Source of the DNA: Paramecium pentaurelia
Taxonomy: Eukaryota > Ciliophora > Oligohymenophorea > Peniculida > Parameciidae
Length of the DNA: 64,000 nt
Assembly: GCA_905183005.1 (NCBI GenBank)
Contig: CAJJDO010000090.1
Span: forward strand, 310,001-374,000
Direction of reading: 5' to 3'
Shown: piece by piece, positions 48,899-60,867 of the stretch
Layout of the letters: every line of letters starts with the position of its first letter
How positions within the stretch are numbered: the stretch's first letter is position 1
Translations under genes and position numbers: made by a program
Notes under the pieces: model-generated
What the model was told of the DNA's origin: nothing
Seen by the model: only the letters and a program-made list of their open reading frames with translations
Databases searched by the model: none

Positions 48899-49513
48899 AT
48901 GAATTAATTGGTACCAATTGATTCAACCTTGTAAGCCAATTTAGAACGTCTTAGTTATTTGATGGCCTAAAAGAAAGAGAAGAAACCTGACTTTAGAGAT
49001 CAATTTCAAACTCATTCAAACACTAAGAAAATATTCGTTAATTTGAGAGCATTTGTCAAGTAACCCTAACCTCCTTCTCCTCCATCTTAGAACCAGAAAA
49101 AAGAATAAAAAATTCCTTCATAAACAATTACTACATAAACTTAGACTCCAAAAACCCCCACTTATAGATAATAATTCATAAGGCCATAGTCATTAGCCTA
49201 ACTAGAACCATGTATTAGAAGGCAAGAAATATCTACAAGTAATATTATGAGTGAAAGGACTAATACTAAAGCATGTTATAAGAATTGGGTGGGTTTGTCA
49301 GTAATAGAAAGAAATGATTTATTTCTAAAGAAAAAGCAATAAAAATTAAAGAAAATGAGAGAGGATAAAGATGAATAGGAACTAAGTAAATGTACCTTTT
49401 CTCCTCATTTTTATAATCAAATTCATATTGAAAGACCATCTTCATGTTTTTAAAATAAATCTTATTAGGATATTCACAAATTACGTAAGAATCAAAATGA
49501 AAAATTATATTGA
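48899..49513 (+). CDS. Small basic protein
   Basis: A 204-residue intronless frame, rich in Lys, Gln, Thr and Pro, with a PPSPPS stretch, (T)QTPKTPTYR and a charged helix (FLKKKQQKLKKMREDKDEQE) followed by CTFSPHF. The last motif recalls the short FxPxF/Y elements of ciliate microtubule-associated proteins, but this is weak. No family recognised. TAA/TAG Gln codons are frequent, so the frame looks real. Confidence 0.6.
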
Positions 49514-49607
49514 TCAAACTATTTCCACTTTTTATTAAATAAAAATAATAATGAGACAGTTATACCATATATAACCTTATTATAAATATTTATATATGAA
49601 TCGATTT

Positions 49608-52521
49608 TCAAATTATCCATATCTTCTTTGAATATTCTTCAGAAGAATTATTTTCTGATTATCTAGATGCAATTTTAATGCGTCCTTAATTTTATTTAAA
49701 CTAAATAAATAAAAATAACATTAATACTTATCTTGATTATTTCATTTCAACTAAAGTAGTATATGGTAAAAATTGTTTTAATCTTTCTGGCTTAACTTCT
49801 AATCTAAACCGATTAATATCTTCCATATTAATTGCATAATAATCCATGTATTCTTCAAATACATTAACACTATGATATATAAGAGGATTACTCATATTCA
49901 GTGTCTATTTTTGGTTTGATTTGGGCACCATTATAATATTTCTATACTTCTTTTAAAACAACAGATAAATTATTATGAGTGCAATAAATTTCAAAATCAT
50001 ATCCAAATTCAAAATAATCAATTAAAGAATAATTTTGTTAACTTTTATTTTAAGTGAATAGATTTTCTTAATTTTAATTTTCTTTTTAAACTTAATATTC
50101 TAATATAATTTCATCTAATTTTTATTATATAGTTTCTGAATCACTTTATTCATCTGAACTTTAATTTTCATTAATTTTAGTATGACTTATACTACTACTT
50201 TATAAATTTATAGATGGTGTTGATGATTAAATTAATTATGAAAGAGATTTAGTAAGATTATAAATATCATTTTATTTTTGAGTAATCATTTAAACTTAAC
50301 TCTATTATGCACGTATAACTTTTTATATTTCTCTTCTTCTATTACGATCTTCTTTAAATTTTGATTTAATTTTAACAGGTTAAGGTATGCTTTTAAATTG
50401 AATAGTTTTAAATTATGCATCTTCTAAATTACATTCTTCAACAATAAATCCAGTCATTGGTATTACAGTTTAAATACTTAATGCTTCTTTCTTTATTAAA
50501 TACTAATGTTTAATAGCATTAAAATGTATTCTATCTTTTCTTACATATTCTTTCATTATTTATCTAATACATCTATTCTTTGTTTTATTATAAATATAAA
50601 GATCTACAATAAAATGTAATTGTGGACAATCTCTTACTACATGTCCTGGTAATTCACATGCAAAACAATGTATTTAAAGTACTTAAAATTAATGTTTATT
50701 AACTTCCTCTTATATTATATAGAATTTCTCAAAATCTTTAGGATATTTTTACAATATTTATAAAAAACTTTCTCTTTTTAATACAAACAAATCACTAAAC
50801 CCTTCACTTTTAGCAGAGGCAGTTCTACCTACATTTCCAAAGAAGTTAATTTCTCCAAAAATTTATTTATTAGTTAATTTAGCTACTACTTATCTTGTTT
50901 TAGGTAATACTATATTAATTAAACCATCTTAGATAAAATATAAATGATGTGAATTTTTAGGATTATCTTCAATAATGATATATTCATCTGGTTATGCAGT
51001 TTATTCAAATAATATTTAAGTAATATCTAAGAGAAGAACACGTGAGAAGGTTTTACAGAAATTTGTATATGTAGCTAATATATTACCATTAACATGAACA
51101 GTTAATAATTACTTTAATTCTTAAGATAGATTAACAGTTATAGCATCTAATTTAATAAGTCTACTTGAATCCCAAATATATTATAAATATTTTCTTACTC
51201 TTTATTAAAGATGTTTTGGTATTTTTACTTTTTACATGTAATTATTAATTTCAGCAATATTCTTTTTTTATTAATCTTTTTTTTAACTCATTTATTACAT
51301 AGTATTTCCTATAGAATTCATTGTAAATGATAATACTCCACAAGCTACCAATAAAAAGAATATTCCACATAATCTTTCTGTTGTTGTTTAAGGTGAAATA
51401 TCTCCATAACCAACAGTAATCATTGTAGTGACAGCCCAATAAATTGATGTAACATATCTTACTTCAACAGGGGAATCATAAATACCAGCTACAACTAACC
51501 AATTATGATTAGGATCTTCATTCATTCCTACAAAATGAAATATACATCCTAACCAATGTGACCAAAATAATACAAAGAAACTCAACTTAAGGAAACTGGC
51601 TATTGTATTTATAGTAGTATATGTTTAAAGTTATTCTTCAATTTTATCAAAAATAACTTTTAATTTAGCTAATCTAAGTAATCTAATGATCTTAATAAAT
51701 CTAAAGAATTTTAAAAGTCTCAAAATTTAAGCACTTTATTATAATGTCTTTGATTATCCAACACTCTTATTACTTTAATCAGTTTCATCAGCATCTGATA
51801 ATAATATTGATTCTATGATCTAATTATTATTTAATATTATAATACCATATCATATGGAAAGGATGCAATTAAATCTAACCAAAACCAAAGTTTCATATAT
51901 TGTCTAAATATCACTGAGTATTGAAAATTGATGGTACCTTTGATCCAGACAGCTGTATTAAATGTAACTGCAATATCAATCAAGAAAATAGTTGTAATAA
52001 ATGTACTTAGTTCTTCACTTATTTCAAAATCAAAACTAATTCTAAAAGGTATGGACAAAATTTCATAAAAAATTAGAAACATACACATAAAATCCCAAAT
52101 AATTTTAAGTGTTCCATCTGGTGAAAATACAATAGATTCTAAAAATGTTAGTTTTTTTTTTGGTTTTGTTATTTGTTAAATTTGATTACTATTCTTCATA
52201 GATGAAAGTGCCATTGTAAGTGTCATTTCCTTAGACCTTTCTTTCTTCTCAACACAATGATCATTGTCAAAAGGAGTCTTGAAATCATACATTCGTTGTT
52301 CTTGTCTTGAATGATGTAATGACTTTTAAAATAGGAATCAATGAGAATACTTTGTCATTCAAAATATACTGTTCAGTTGGAGACAAACAAAGATAGGCTT
52401 TCCGATCAGATATAGACTTGTTAATGTATTCAAATCTTTTTCTTTCTCTTTCAGTATGTTTATTAAAGTGTTGTTTTTCTAAAAGGTTAGTCTTTAGAAA
52501 TTTTTTAACAATAATTGACAT
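49608..52521 (-). CDS. Cyclic-nucleotide-gated-type K+ channel with C-terminal zinc knuckle
   Basis: A 936-residue voltage-gated-like channel of the EAG/HCN/CNG class. S1 begins near residue 128. S4 is Arg/Lys-rich (ILRLLKFFRFIKIIRLLRLA). The pore is WAVTTMITVGYGDISP, with the K+-selective GYGD near residue 350. A cyclic-nucleotide-binding domain is at about 470-566, with GEINFFGNVGRTASAKS as the phosphate-binding cassette. Unusually, a CCHC zinc knuckle (CFACELPGHVVRDC) follows at about 600-616. The tail is long, charged and Q/S-rich. Introns are 52323-52350, 51820-51845, 49870-49891 and 49701-49727, leaving exactly 937 codons. Channels of this class help set ciliary and somatic potential in Paramecium; that role is inferred. 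Confidence 0.9.
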
Positions 52522-52530
52522 TAATTAAAT
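52522..52530. promoter_or_regulatory. 9-bp head-to-head gene boundary
   Basis: Only nine bases separate the start codons of the channel gene (minus) and the coiled-coil gene (plus). If both starts are right, each promoter and 5' UTR overlaps the other gene's coding sequence. Confidence 0.45.
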
Positions 52531-53743
52531 ATGAGAACTACTCGCATAGCTCAAACTAAGCAACAAGGGAATTCAAATAAATTGACATCCATAAAAAACA
52601 CTCTAAAGTTTCAATTCGATGATGAAAATGACAAAAACATAGATCGTACTACAAGTCCTTCTATAACTATAAAGGATTTGTGTTAAGAAGAAAAAGCAAA
52701 AATAGGAGATTTAATAAAAAGATTAGCATAAGAATAAGAAGAAAATAAAAAGCTTTAAGAACAAATAAGATAAAAAGAAGAAGAATGTAAAAAGTAAGTA
52801 AGTAAATACAAATAATAATCTGAATCAGCTAAAAAAGAATAAAAACAAACAGAAGAGAAATTTAAAGAATCATTAGAAGTTATAAAAAAGTTGTAATAAT
52901 AGGAATAATTAATCTAAGAATAGATGCTTCTTACAAGAGTAAATAAATTTGATTCATTCACATAATATGAGATAGAAAATAAAGAAAATAATTCTAAAGT
53001 CTCTTAAGCTCCTACTATTACACCTCCAATACCTCCTCCTAAATAATAAAAGAGTGAGATTTTACAATTAAAAGCAGAAATAGAAGAATTTACAAACAGT
53101 TTGAAACAATTTTAGTTTGAATCTAATCGTTAAGAAAGATAAGAGATTTCTCCTATTAGAAAAGCAATTAAACCTGAAACAAAATAAGATAAACAAGTAG
53201 TTATTCCAAGACATTAGACACCTGTAAATGTGCCAAAACATGATTAAAAGAAACATATTGAAGTATAAACAATGAATTCAGGAAATCGTATAAATCTACA
53301 TTAAAATTCTGCAGATAAATAGATATAAACAGAAACAGAAAGTTTTGCAATTAATTCTCATACATCTAATTTTTTCAAAAAAGAAACTGAATAACATTAA
53401 GAAACAATTAAAACTCCTGGAACATAAAAAAGTAATTAAACAACAATTAGATTCTGTGATGAATTTAAAGCTTTGGAGAATAAATTAAAACAAAATCAAA
53501 ATCAATATTATAATTGTAATAAAGATCTTTCTATATAATCTGACAGTTTCTTAAAGAATTAAAATATATAAGATGAATCATCAGATGATGAAGATGAATT
53601 TACTATAGCTTAAGAATTACTAAAGCGTAAAAATCAGAGAATATCACAACAATACTAGAAAAGATCATCAATAGGATCTTAAAAAGGGTAATAGATATCT
53701 GATGTTAGTTTGTAAAAATAATAATAATTCTAATAAAATAAGA

Positions 53744-53813
<70 letters not shown>

Positions 53814-54240
53814 TCAATATCCTTATTATCAATAATCTTTATAATAAACTTAATCAGCATAATAATAAAATCTAATTTAATCAAATTACTTTAAAACTAA
53901 TACCTTAAGCTTCAATTTAACTAATTAAGAATATACACCATAATAATCTGTTTAAAAATCTTCCGAATAATTTGGATCCAGCGTTATGCAGACTCCACAA
54001 TAAAGAGATATGATTACTTAATAGTTATAATTTTCTTAATAAGAAGAAGAAATTGATTCCGTTATTACTAGTCTCAATGGAAGATCTTTCAATAAACCTA
54101 ATGTTTTATAACAAGAACAATATCCAATGATTGAGCAATAATAAGAATCATATTCTTCAGAATCTTCTCTACCTAGAGAGGAATATCAAAAACTTATTGA
54201 TAGATACATGAAGGATAATTAAGATTCTGATGATGATTGA
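52531..54240 (+). CDS. Coiled-coil protein with long poly-Gln tract
   Basis: A 569-residue intronless frame. Residues 50-150 are coiled coil (EEKAKIGDLIKRLAQEQEE), followed by Pro-rich and Ser/Thr-rich segments, a second helical part, an acidic patch (DESSDDEDEFTIAQELL), a 22-residue poly-Gln run and an acidic end (DNQDSDDD). No known domain. Every Gln in the poly-Q run is TAA. Its start is nine bases from the channel start. Confidence 0.75.
53746..53811 (+). repeat. Pure (TAA)22 microsatellite coding for poly-Gln
   Basis: Twenty-two uninterrupted TAA triplets inside the coiled-coil gene, read as Gln by the ciliate code. In the standard code this would be 22 stops in a row. The purity makes length variation between strains likely. 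Confidence 0.9.
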
Positions 54241-54293
54241 ATATAATAAAGAAAACTATAATAAACAAAAATTAATTTATATAAAATTTTCTA

Positions 54294-56063
54294 ATGAGTC
54301 GAAGGTAAAATGCTAATGATGAAAACTTGAATTGGATTCTAAAATATCCAAATGAATTTTCATAAGAAGATTTTGAATCTTAACATATGCATGTACTTAA
54401 GTAAGAACAATTTGGGTAATTAAAAGAATCAGATGAAATTTTGAATGCATAACTTTATACATTTTGGAATGGAACATTAGAATATAGTAAATTTATATTA
54501 ATGCCAAATCTATTAATCAAGGTAACCATTTAAAATACTCTGTTATAAATACCATAATCTTAATTTAATTAAGGAAGTGCTACATATTATTTATCCTTAT
54601 CAGAGTGTACAATTACATAGAAAATGATTTAACACAGATCACAATAAGCATTTGGTATGCTCTTAACAAATTCTATTGGCACTACCTATTTATTCTTTTC
54701 CAATTTTGTAACATTCAGAACCTGGTATAAATAAATGAAACAATTTTGTAAACTAACAGGTTTCTTGGATAAATATAAGTTGGGTGACAAATTATTACCT
54801 GGATTCTATACATGCACAAAGAAAAAGAAGAAAACATAATATACTGTTCAGATTTATAAAAGTGATGATTTTGAATAATGTCAAGAATTAGAAGATGCTG
54901 TCTATAATGAAATATAAATATTGAGAAGTATTAAACATTAATCCTTACTGGAACTAAAGAGAGTTTATTAAAATAATAAATATCTTTTTATAGTATATGA
55001 ATATTATAAAGGAGAGACCCTCTTTAATTTATTGAATTCTAATCTCTAATTACATGAAGTACAAATTGCATCTGTAAAAATTTATAATAATAAATATAGA
55101 TTATCTATTAAATACTCCAAGTTGTAAAATTTCTTAATTAGCATCAATTTTATCATGGAAGTATTAATCCTTAGAATGTATTAATCAATTCATAGCATCA
55201 AATGCTTTAAATTACACTTATTAATCTCTCATTTAAGGAATATAAGGTTAATGATAAATTAGATTGGATTTTGAATAGAGCAGTTGAATCTTTCTTAGCC
55301 CCTGAGATCTTTGAAGGTATTGCACCAAATATATCGACTGATATTTATGCATTAGGATGTGTATTATATTTTATGACCTATTATGATTCAAAAAAATATG
55401 AAGTATTTTAAACCTAATTTAGTTATAGATAAAAAATGAAGATAAAGATTTTTATAATGTTATGGACAATTTTGAGATTCAAAATAATCGTATAGATGAT
55501 AGTGAACAATTATTAAAAAATGGTTTCTAATAAAATTAATCAAAAAGTAAAGTTAGTTCTTCTTAATTGGATCTTCTAAGAAAAATGTTAGAAACAGATG
55601 CAAGTAAGTATTTTATACTATGAGATAAAAGATTAACAATAAAAGAAGCTACTAAACATCATTGGTTTGTGAATGTAAAAAGTAAAATTAAATCTTTAAA
55701 AGTGGAAAGAAAAAGAAAAAAACCACTTCCAAGTTTAAGAACTATTATTGAATTAAGAGAAATGAGTGAAATGGATGTGAGAATGACAATTATTTAACAA
55801 TAATAAAGTGGATTGAATGCTTTACATAATATGAATTCTAAATTATAATCAACTCCTTCAAATACTAAACGTACATTAATTTACACTTAACAACCTTCTA
55901 AATTAAGTTAATTTGTTGCAAAAAATGAATTTGATGATGATTATGAAAGTAAGTATTCTATTCTTAAAATTCAGTTCCTGATGAAGATCTTTATTTAGAA
56001 GTCCCAGTGATTAATCGTAAAAGAGAACCTAAAAAGAGACCATCCAATATCATTTTGCTCTGA
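54294..56063 (+). CDS. PH-like domain plus pseudokinase
   Basis: A 558-residue protein. Residues 35-175 resemble a PH-type domain (ILNAQLYTFWNGTLEYSK; LTNSIGTTYLFFSNFVTFRT). A kinase fold follows (YKLGDKLLPGFYTCTKKKKK, YTVQIYKSDDF, NEIQILRSIKHQSLLEL, VYEYYKGETLFNLL). The catalytic loop is FYHGSINPQNVLI, so the HRD Arg and Asp are lost, and the DFG place reads LINLSF. The C-lobe is intact (STDIYALGCVLYFMTYY; ANKRLTIKEATKHHWF). The lysine-bearing strand remains, but catalysis is unlikely. Introns are 55074-55099, 55403-55422 (20 nt), 55604-55624 and 55949-55974, leaving exactly 559 codons. It has the layout of the active PH-kinase at 3.6 kb. Confidence 0.82.
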
Positions 56064-57070
56064 AAGATTTTAAAACTATTAAAATTAATTACGAATTAAA
56101 TTATTATTCTAAAAAATAATTATATTATATATATATTCAATCATATTATGTATATTTTGTATTTATGAAACACTTGACTATTTATTTACATTAACTTAAT
56201 CTTAATCAATAAAAATATAGTAATGTATTATTCTAATATACTATTTGTTCTCTACCTTCATCAAATATAATATCTTATATTAATTATAATTTTAATTTAT
56301 GACATCACAATATTATTACTATATATTAATAAATTTATTCAATTATTGAATTATTTTAAAAATTGAATTCTTTTACTTTTTATTTTCATATCTATATGTA
56401 ATTTAATTAATTTTCACATTTAATTAAATTGATAAAGGAGACTAAAACTGAGTTACAAGAATGACTTTTCTATTTTGGAATAGTTGCAAAATTAATTGAT
56501 TTAAATGATTGATAATAGACCAATCAAGAATTAAAGTATATTCATCTATCTTAATTTATATAAAAATAAAAAACAATATTATTAAATTATGACTATTGAT
56601 ATATTTCCAATTACGAAAAATATAAAAAATTTAATGTAATTAATCAAGTCTATTATTAATTTATTTTATTTTAATATTATCAATTCAATCATTTAATATA
56701 AAAGATACATTATATCATTAATTAAAGTGTCTTTTTTTGATTCAATTATTATTTATATTAGCTTTACTTTTTCTTTAAATATTTTTCTATTTATAAACTA
56801 AACTATCATTTAATAAGAAATTATGTTTTGAATACATAAGATATTATTTAAATTATAAAATTATTCTAATAAATTTATAGATTTCATTAATTGTTTAAAA
56901 ATGTTGAATTATTAAAGTCAATAAAATCTTATTTGATTTAAGATTACTTATTAAATTGAATACATTTTTCTCATGAATATGAAGTGATGAGATTGAATGA
57001 AGTCTTGCAGAATCAAATTTATTTTGTAAATAATTTTTTTATTTGATTAATAAATTAAAAACAAGGGAAT
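56064..57070. other. Large intergenic region
   Basis: About 1 kb of very AT-rich sequence between two plus-strand genes. No ORF with coding character, RNA gene or long repeat was seen. It is the longest gap in the window. Confidence 0.5.
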
Positions 57071-57901
57071 ATGGAGAATACAAATTATTTAAAAAGAAGG
57101 TTTAGAAGTAGTGGATCACTTGATATGAGGGATACAATGTCGAGTTCTTAAGGGTTTTTTAGTACTAATAAACTATTTGTAAACTAATAAGGATTAAGTT
57201 CCAACATTTCTTCATCAACCCTAAGACATACGGCTCTCCAATTTTCCTTTCCTAGAGCCCATAGATTTAATTCTTAATCAGAATATAATGTTTCAATTTT
57301 AGATCTTCCAAGTTCATTGGGAAGTAAAACAACTTCATAAGGATTTGGAGGAAGAATAGAAAACTTCTAATGGACATGGTAAGAAACAAATGCAAAAGAA
57401 ATGCCAAGTCCAAACAGATATGATGTAAGGGAAATTCCTGGAAAAGATAAATTAAAAAGGTCTTTTGGTGGACCTTGGGAATTATACTCTAAAACATATC
57501 TACCCTACAATAAACACTAAGCACCAGAAGTTGCCAAATTTCTGCCTGGTAAATATACAATGTTTAATAAGAGGTCCTGGAGAATATAAAGTAAGGAAAG
57601 ATTTAGGTTAACATAGATATAAATTTTTATTGAAAGGAAAAGGAAAAATGATGAATGATAATCCAGATAATGGAGTTCCAGGTCCTGAAGCATATTCTCC
57701 TACCACAAAACTAACATCACCATCTCGATTTAAAGTAAAGGAATGATATTGATTTATTAGGATATCACATAAGGTATAGGTGAAAAAAAAGATCCCTTTC
57801 GATCAACTAGTACAACACCAGGCCCTGGTAAGTATGAAATACCATCTGCATTCTCAAAAAAACTTAGGGTAAGAGGAGGGGATAAGCGGGCTTTTATATG
57901 A
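57071..57901 (+). CDS. SHIPPO-repeat protein
   Basis: A 259-residue protein with the PGPGxY-type repeats of the SHIPPO/STPG family: MPSPNRYDVREIPG, LPGPGEYKVRKDLG, VPGPEAYSPTTKL and TPGPGKYEIPSAF, after a Ser-rich N-terminus. Introns are 57549-57573 and 57735-57760, which leave 260 codons. The family binds axonemal or cortical microtubules. It is a relative, but not a close copy, of the gene at 17.1 kb. Confidence 0.85.
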
Positions 57902-58845
57902 TAATAAATAATAACCTATTAAAAGAAATTATTTTAATAGATATTATAAAAAGATTTCACATTTAATCTCATCAAATTATTTTTATTTTGATAATTTAAT
58001 TATCATTTTTAAAGATTCATTTTTTATATAAATTTTAATTAGAAATTTAATAAAATATTATTAATCAAAGCAAGACTAATTGGGAATGCTTGATATTATT
58101 CAATTTTTATTACGAGAATCAACATCAATTCAGAATTGAAAATTTGGATTGTAAAATATTTAGAAAGTGGCATATATTAATACTTAATAAAAGTAAATTT
58201 TTTAGTTCAACAAAATTAGATATTCTAATTATGTGTTGGAATAAAAGAAATGAATAAATTTGGAGAATCCTTTAAAAAATGTTATTAATATATATATATT
58301 AAATGGCATTTTATCTGTTTTCTAAATAAATAAACAATACATTAATTTTTATTAATTTAGTCATATTTTTTAATGATTTAGACAGACTCTCAAGAAATTA
58401 ACTATTATTTTATAATTATAATATTTATCATATAGTCCATGATTATCTTTATTTTCTTAATAGGAAATATCAATCAATACTGAATAGAGCATGATGCTTA
58501 TTCATCTGTTTCTAAATTAGGATTTATAATTCTAAATATAGTAGCATTCATATAATGTCAACTATTTTAAGATAATCAAATGCCTTACTAAAACTAAATT
58601 TTGGGTGTTGATATAAAATATATGTTTATGGATTTGAGTACCATATCATTATAAATAAAATAAATATATTTATGAATGCATTTATTCTGTTAATTTAAAA
58701 GACTTTAAGTTTTGTTATAGTAAAGATGAAAGTATTAACCAATATGCTGAGGTTAAACTTAAAAATTTTGGTAGTTAGAAATATCATATAATTATAATTT
58801 ATTTCAGTTTGAACTCTAATAATAAAATATTTTTAATCCGTTTTG
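57902..58845. other. Large intergenic region
   Basis: About 940 bp of AT-rich sequence between two plus-strand genes. I see no convincing ORF, RNA gene or repeat. Confidence 0.45.
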
Positions 58846-60241
58846 ATGATAAAGTACTTACTTTTAGTATGTTTAATCGCAGCACCTTTTGCCTAAACAC
58901 CTGAGGCTGTAGTAACTCATTATGATTTGGAAGGAAATTTGATTTAGGAAGAGAGTTCATTGTAAGGATCTGAAGACATTGATAGCATGAATTCAATGAA
59001 CATGAATTAATAAGATTTAGATTCAAGTAGCATGGATTTAATAAGAACTGATAGTATGGATTATTCTACCCCAGAAACTGAATCTGTTGAAAGTAGCAAT
59101 ATTGAATCATCAATGAATTAAGAAACAACTGTTAGTAATATGAATATTGACCCTAATTCTATGTATGAGGAGGATTCTATGATGATAAACAACAATATTG
59201 ATAATTCTATGCCAGAATAAGATTCTATGTATAGCACTAGTGATCCTAATGATATTAGTGCTATAGAGCCAAGTGAATAAAATATGGAGGATGCAATTGA
59301 AAGCACTCAAGTTTCTAATGTAGAAGAAGTAAACTCTGAAGTTATTCATGAAACAGAGAATAATAATATAATTGCAGAATCTAATGAAATAGAGAATAAT
59401 AATATGATTGCATAATCTAATGAAATAAATAATATCGATCCAAATAATGTTGAAATACCATAAGATAATTAAGTTGATGTTTCTAATATTTTGGAATCAA
59501 ATGTTGAATTTTCAATTGATAACAATATCTCTAATTAAAATGAAGTTGATCCAAATATGGCATTTGATGTAATTACAAATACAGAATCTCTACAATCATC
59601 TCCAGATATGGAAAATGGTTTTGTTTAAAGCGAAGTAAATGCTGATAAAGCTTAAGCTAAAAAAATCTCAGATACTGAAAAAGTTTAAGGAGATTAAAAA
59701 GAAGAGCATAATGAATAGAAAACAGAAGAAACTTAATCTTAAATATCAAATAATAACAATAATTAAAGTCAAGAACACTAGACTATAATTTAAGATAATA
59801 ATGATGCTGCTAGTCATGAAAATCTTGATTCCCTTACATAAAATAATAATGTTAATGCTGTAGGACAAGAGAATGCCAATAATATAGATGCTGACTAATA
59901 ACTTTAATAATCAGAGTCTAAAACTATTTAATAATTAGTATAAGGTGACTGTATTATTATTTATTCTTAATGCAATTTTAAAGGAGAAGCTTTAGAAGCT
60001 TGTAATAGTTTAAGCGAAATTGAGTATTCTCATTATTTATTCTAGGGAATTCAAGGCTTAAATCAGATCAATTTATATTCCAGAAGGATTAGGTTTGACA
60101 GTCTATGATGGTGAGAACTTCACTGGTAATATGCACAAATTTAAATCATCATAAGAATGCTTGGCTACCCCATTATCATTTGCACAATTAAATAATCCAG
60201 GAAATTAATTGAAAGGACAAAATTTAAGGTCTAGATAGTGA
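58846..60241 (+). CDS. Secreted acidic protein with beta/gamma-crystallin-like tail
   Basis: A 457-residue protein: signal peptide (MIKYLLLVCLIAAPFAQ), then about 340 residues of low-complexity Asn/Ser/Glu/Asp/Met-rich sequence (repeats such as ETENNNIIAESNEIENNN and DSMYSTSDPND), then a C-terminal beta/gamma-crystallin-like domain (CIIIYSQCNFKGEALEAC; LTVYDGENFTGNMHKF). The domain matches the tail of the tandem secreted proteins at 26.8 and 30.3 kb (IRSI, then LTVYDG or VTLYES). One intron, 60024-60045, leaves 458 codons. Greek-key domains of this kind often bind calcium; the acidic part could too. A granule-content or surface role is inferred. Confidence 0.8.
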
Positions 60242-60867
60242 TATCATTATAATATTCATTTAATTATCATCTGGATAATTTATCAAACTTTTAATAAAGA
60301 TATCGCTATTCATAATTAGAAATACTTCTGTTCAATATATAGCATAGATAATTTAAATCTTTAAATTAGATTATTGTATAATCAATTCATTATTAAGTAA
60401 TTTATAATTGTAAAAATCATGTTCCTCATTTGCACTTTAATGATTTTAAATTCATTTAATCATGCTATTTTACTTTGCAATTAATACCATTGATCATTTT
60501 TATTGATTCTATAATATTTTTATCATTTTTTTACATGAAATTTTATTTATGTTCATTTACAGGGGTTAAAAATTAATTAAAAAATATCTCATTTTCATTT
60601 TAAAGATATATATTAATATTATTATATAAAATTATTAAGAATTATAAATAATTTCTATTAATTTAGAGTATTTTATGCTAACTTTTTAGAGATAATTGAA
60701 AATATTGTTAAATTTTCATTATATATTTATACTTTAAAAATTAATTTATATAATAGTTAAACATTTCTGATTTAATTTTTAACAAATTCATAAGGATAAT
60801 GGTTTATTAAAACTAAATTTTGATATAAATTATAAAGTAAAAATACTTATATATACTAAATAATGTA
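60242..60867. other. Convergent intergenic region
   Basis: About 630 bp of AT-rich sequence between two converging genes. No coding or RNA feature was seen. Length is unusual for a convergent gap in this window, where others are 15-95 bp. Confidence 0.45.
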
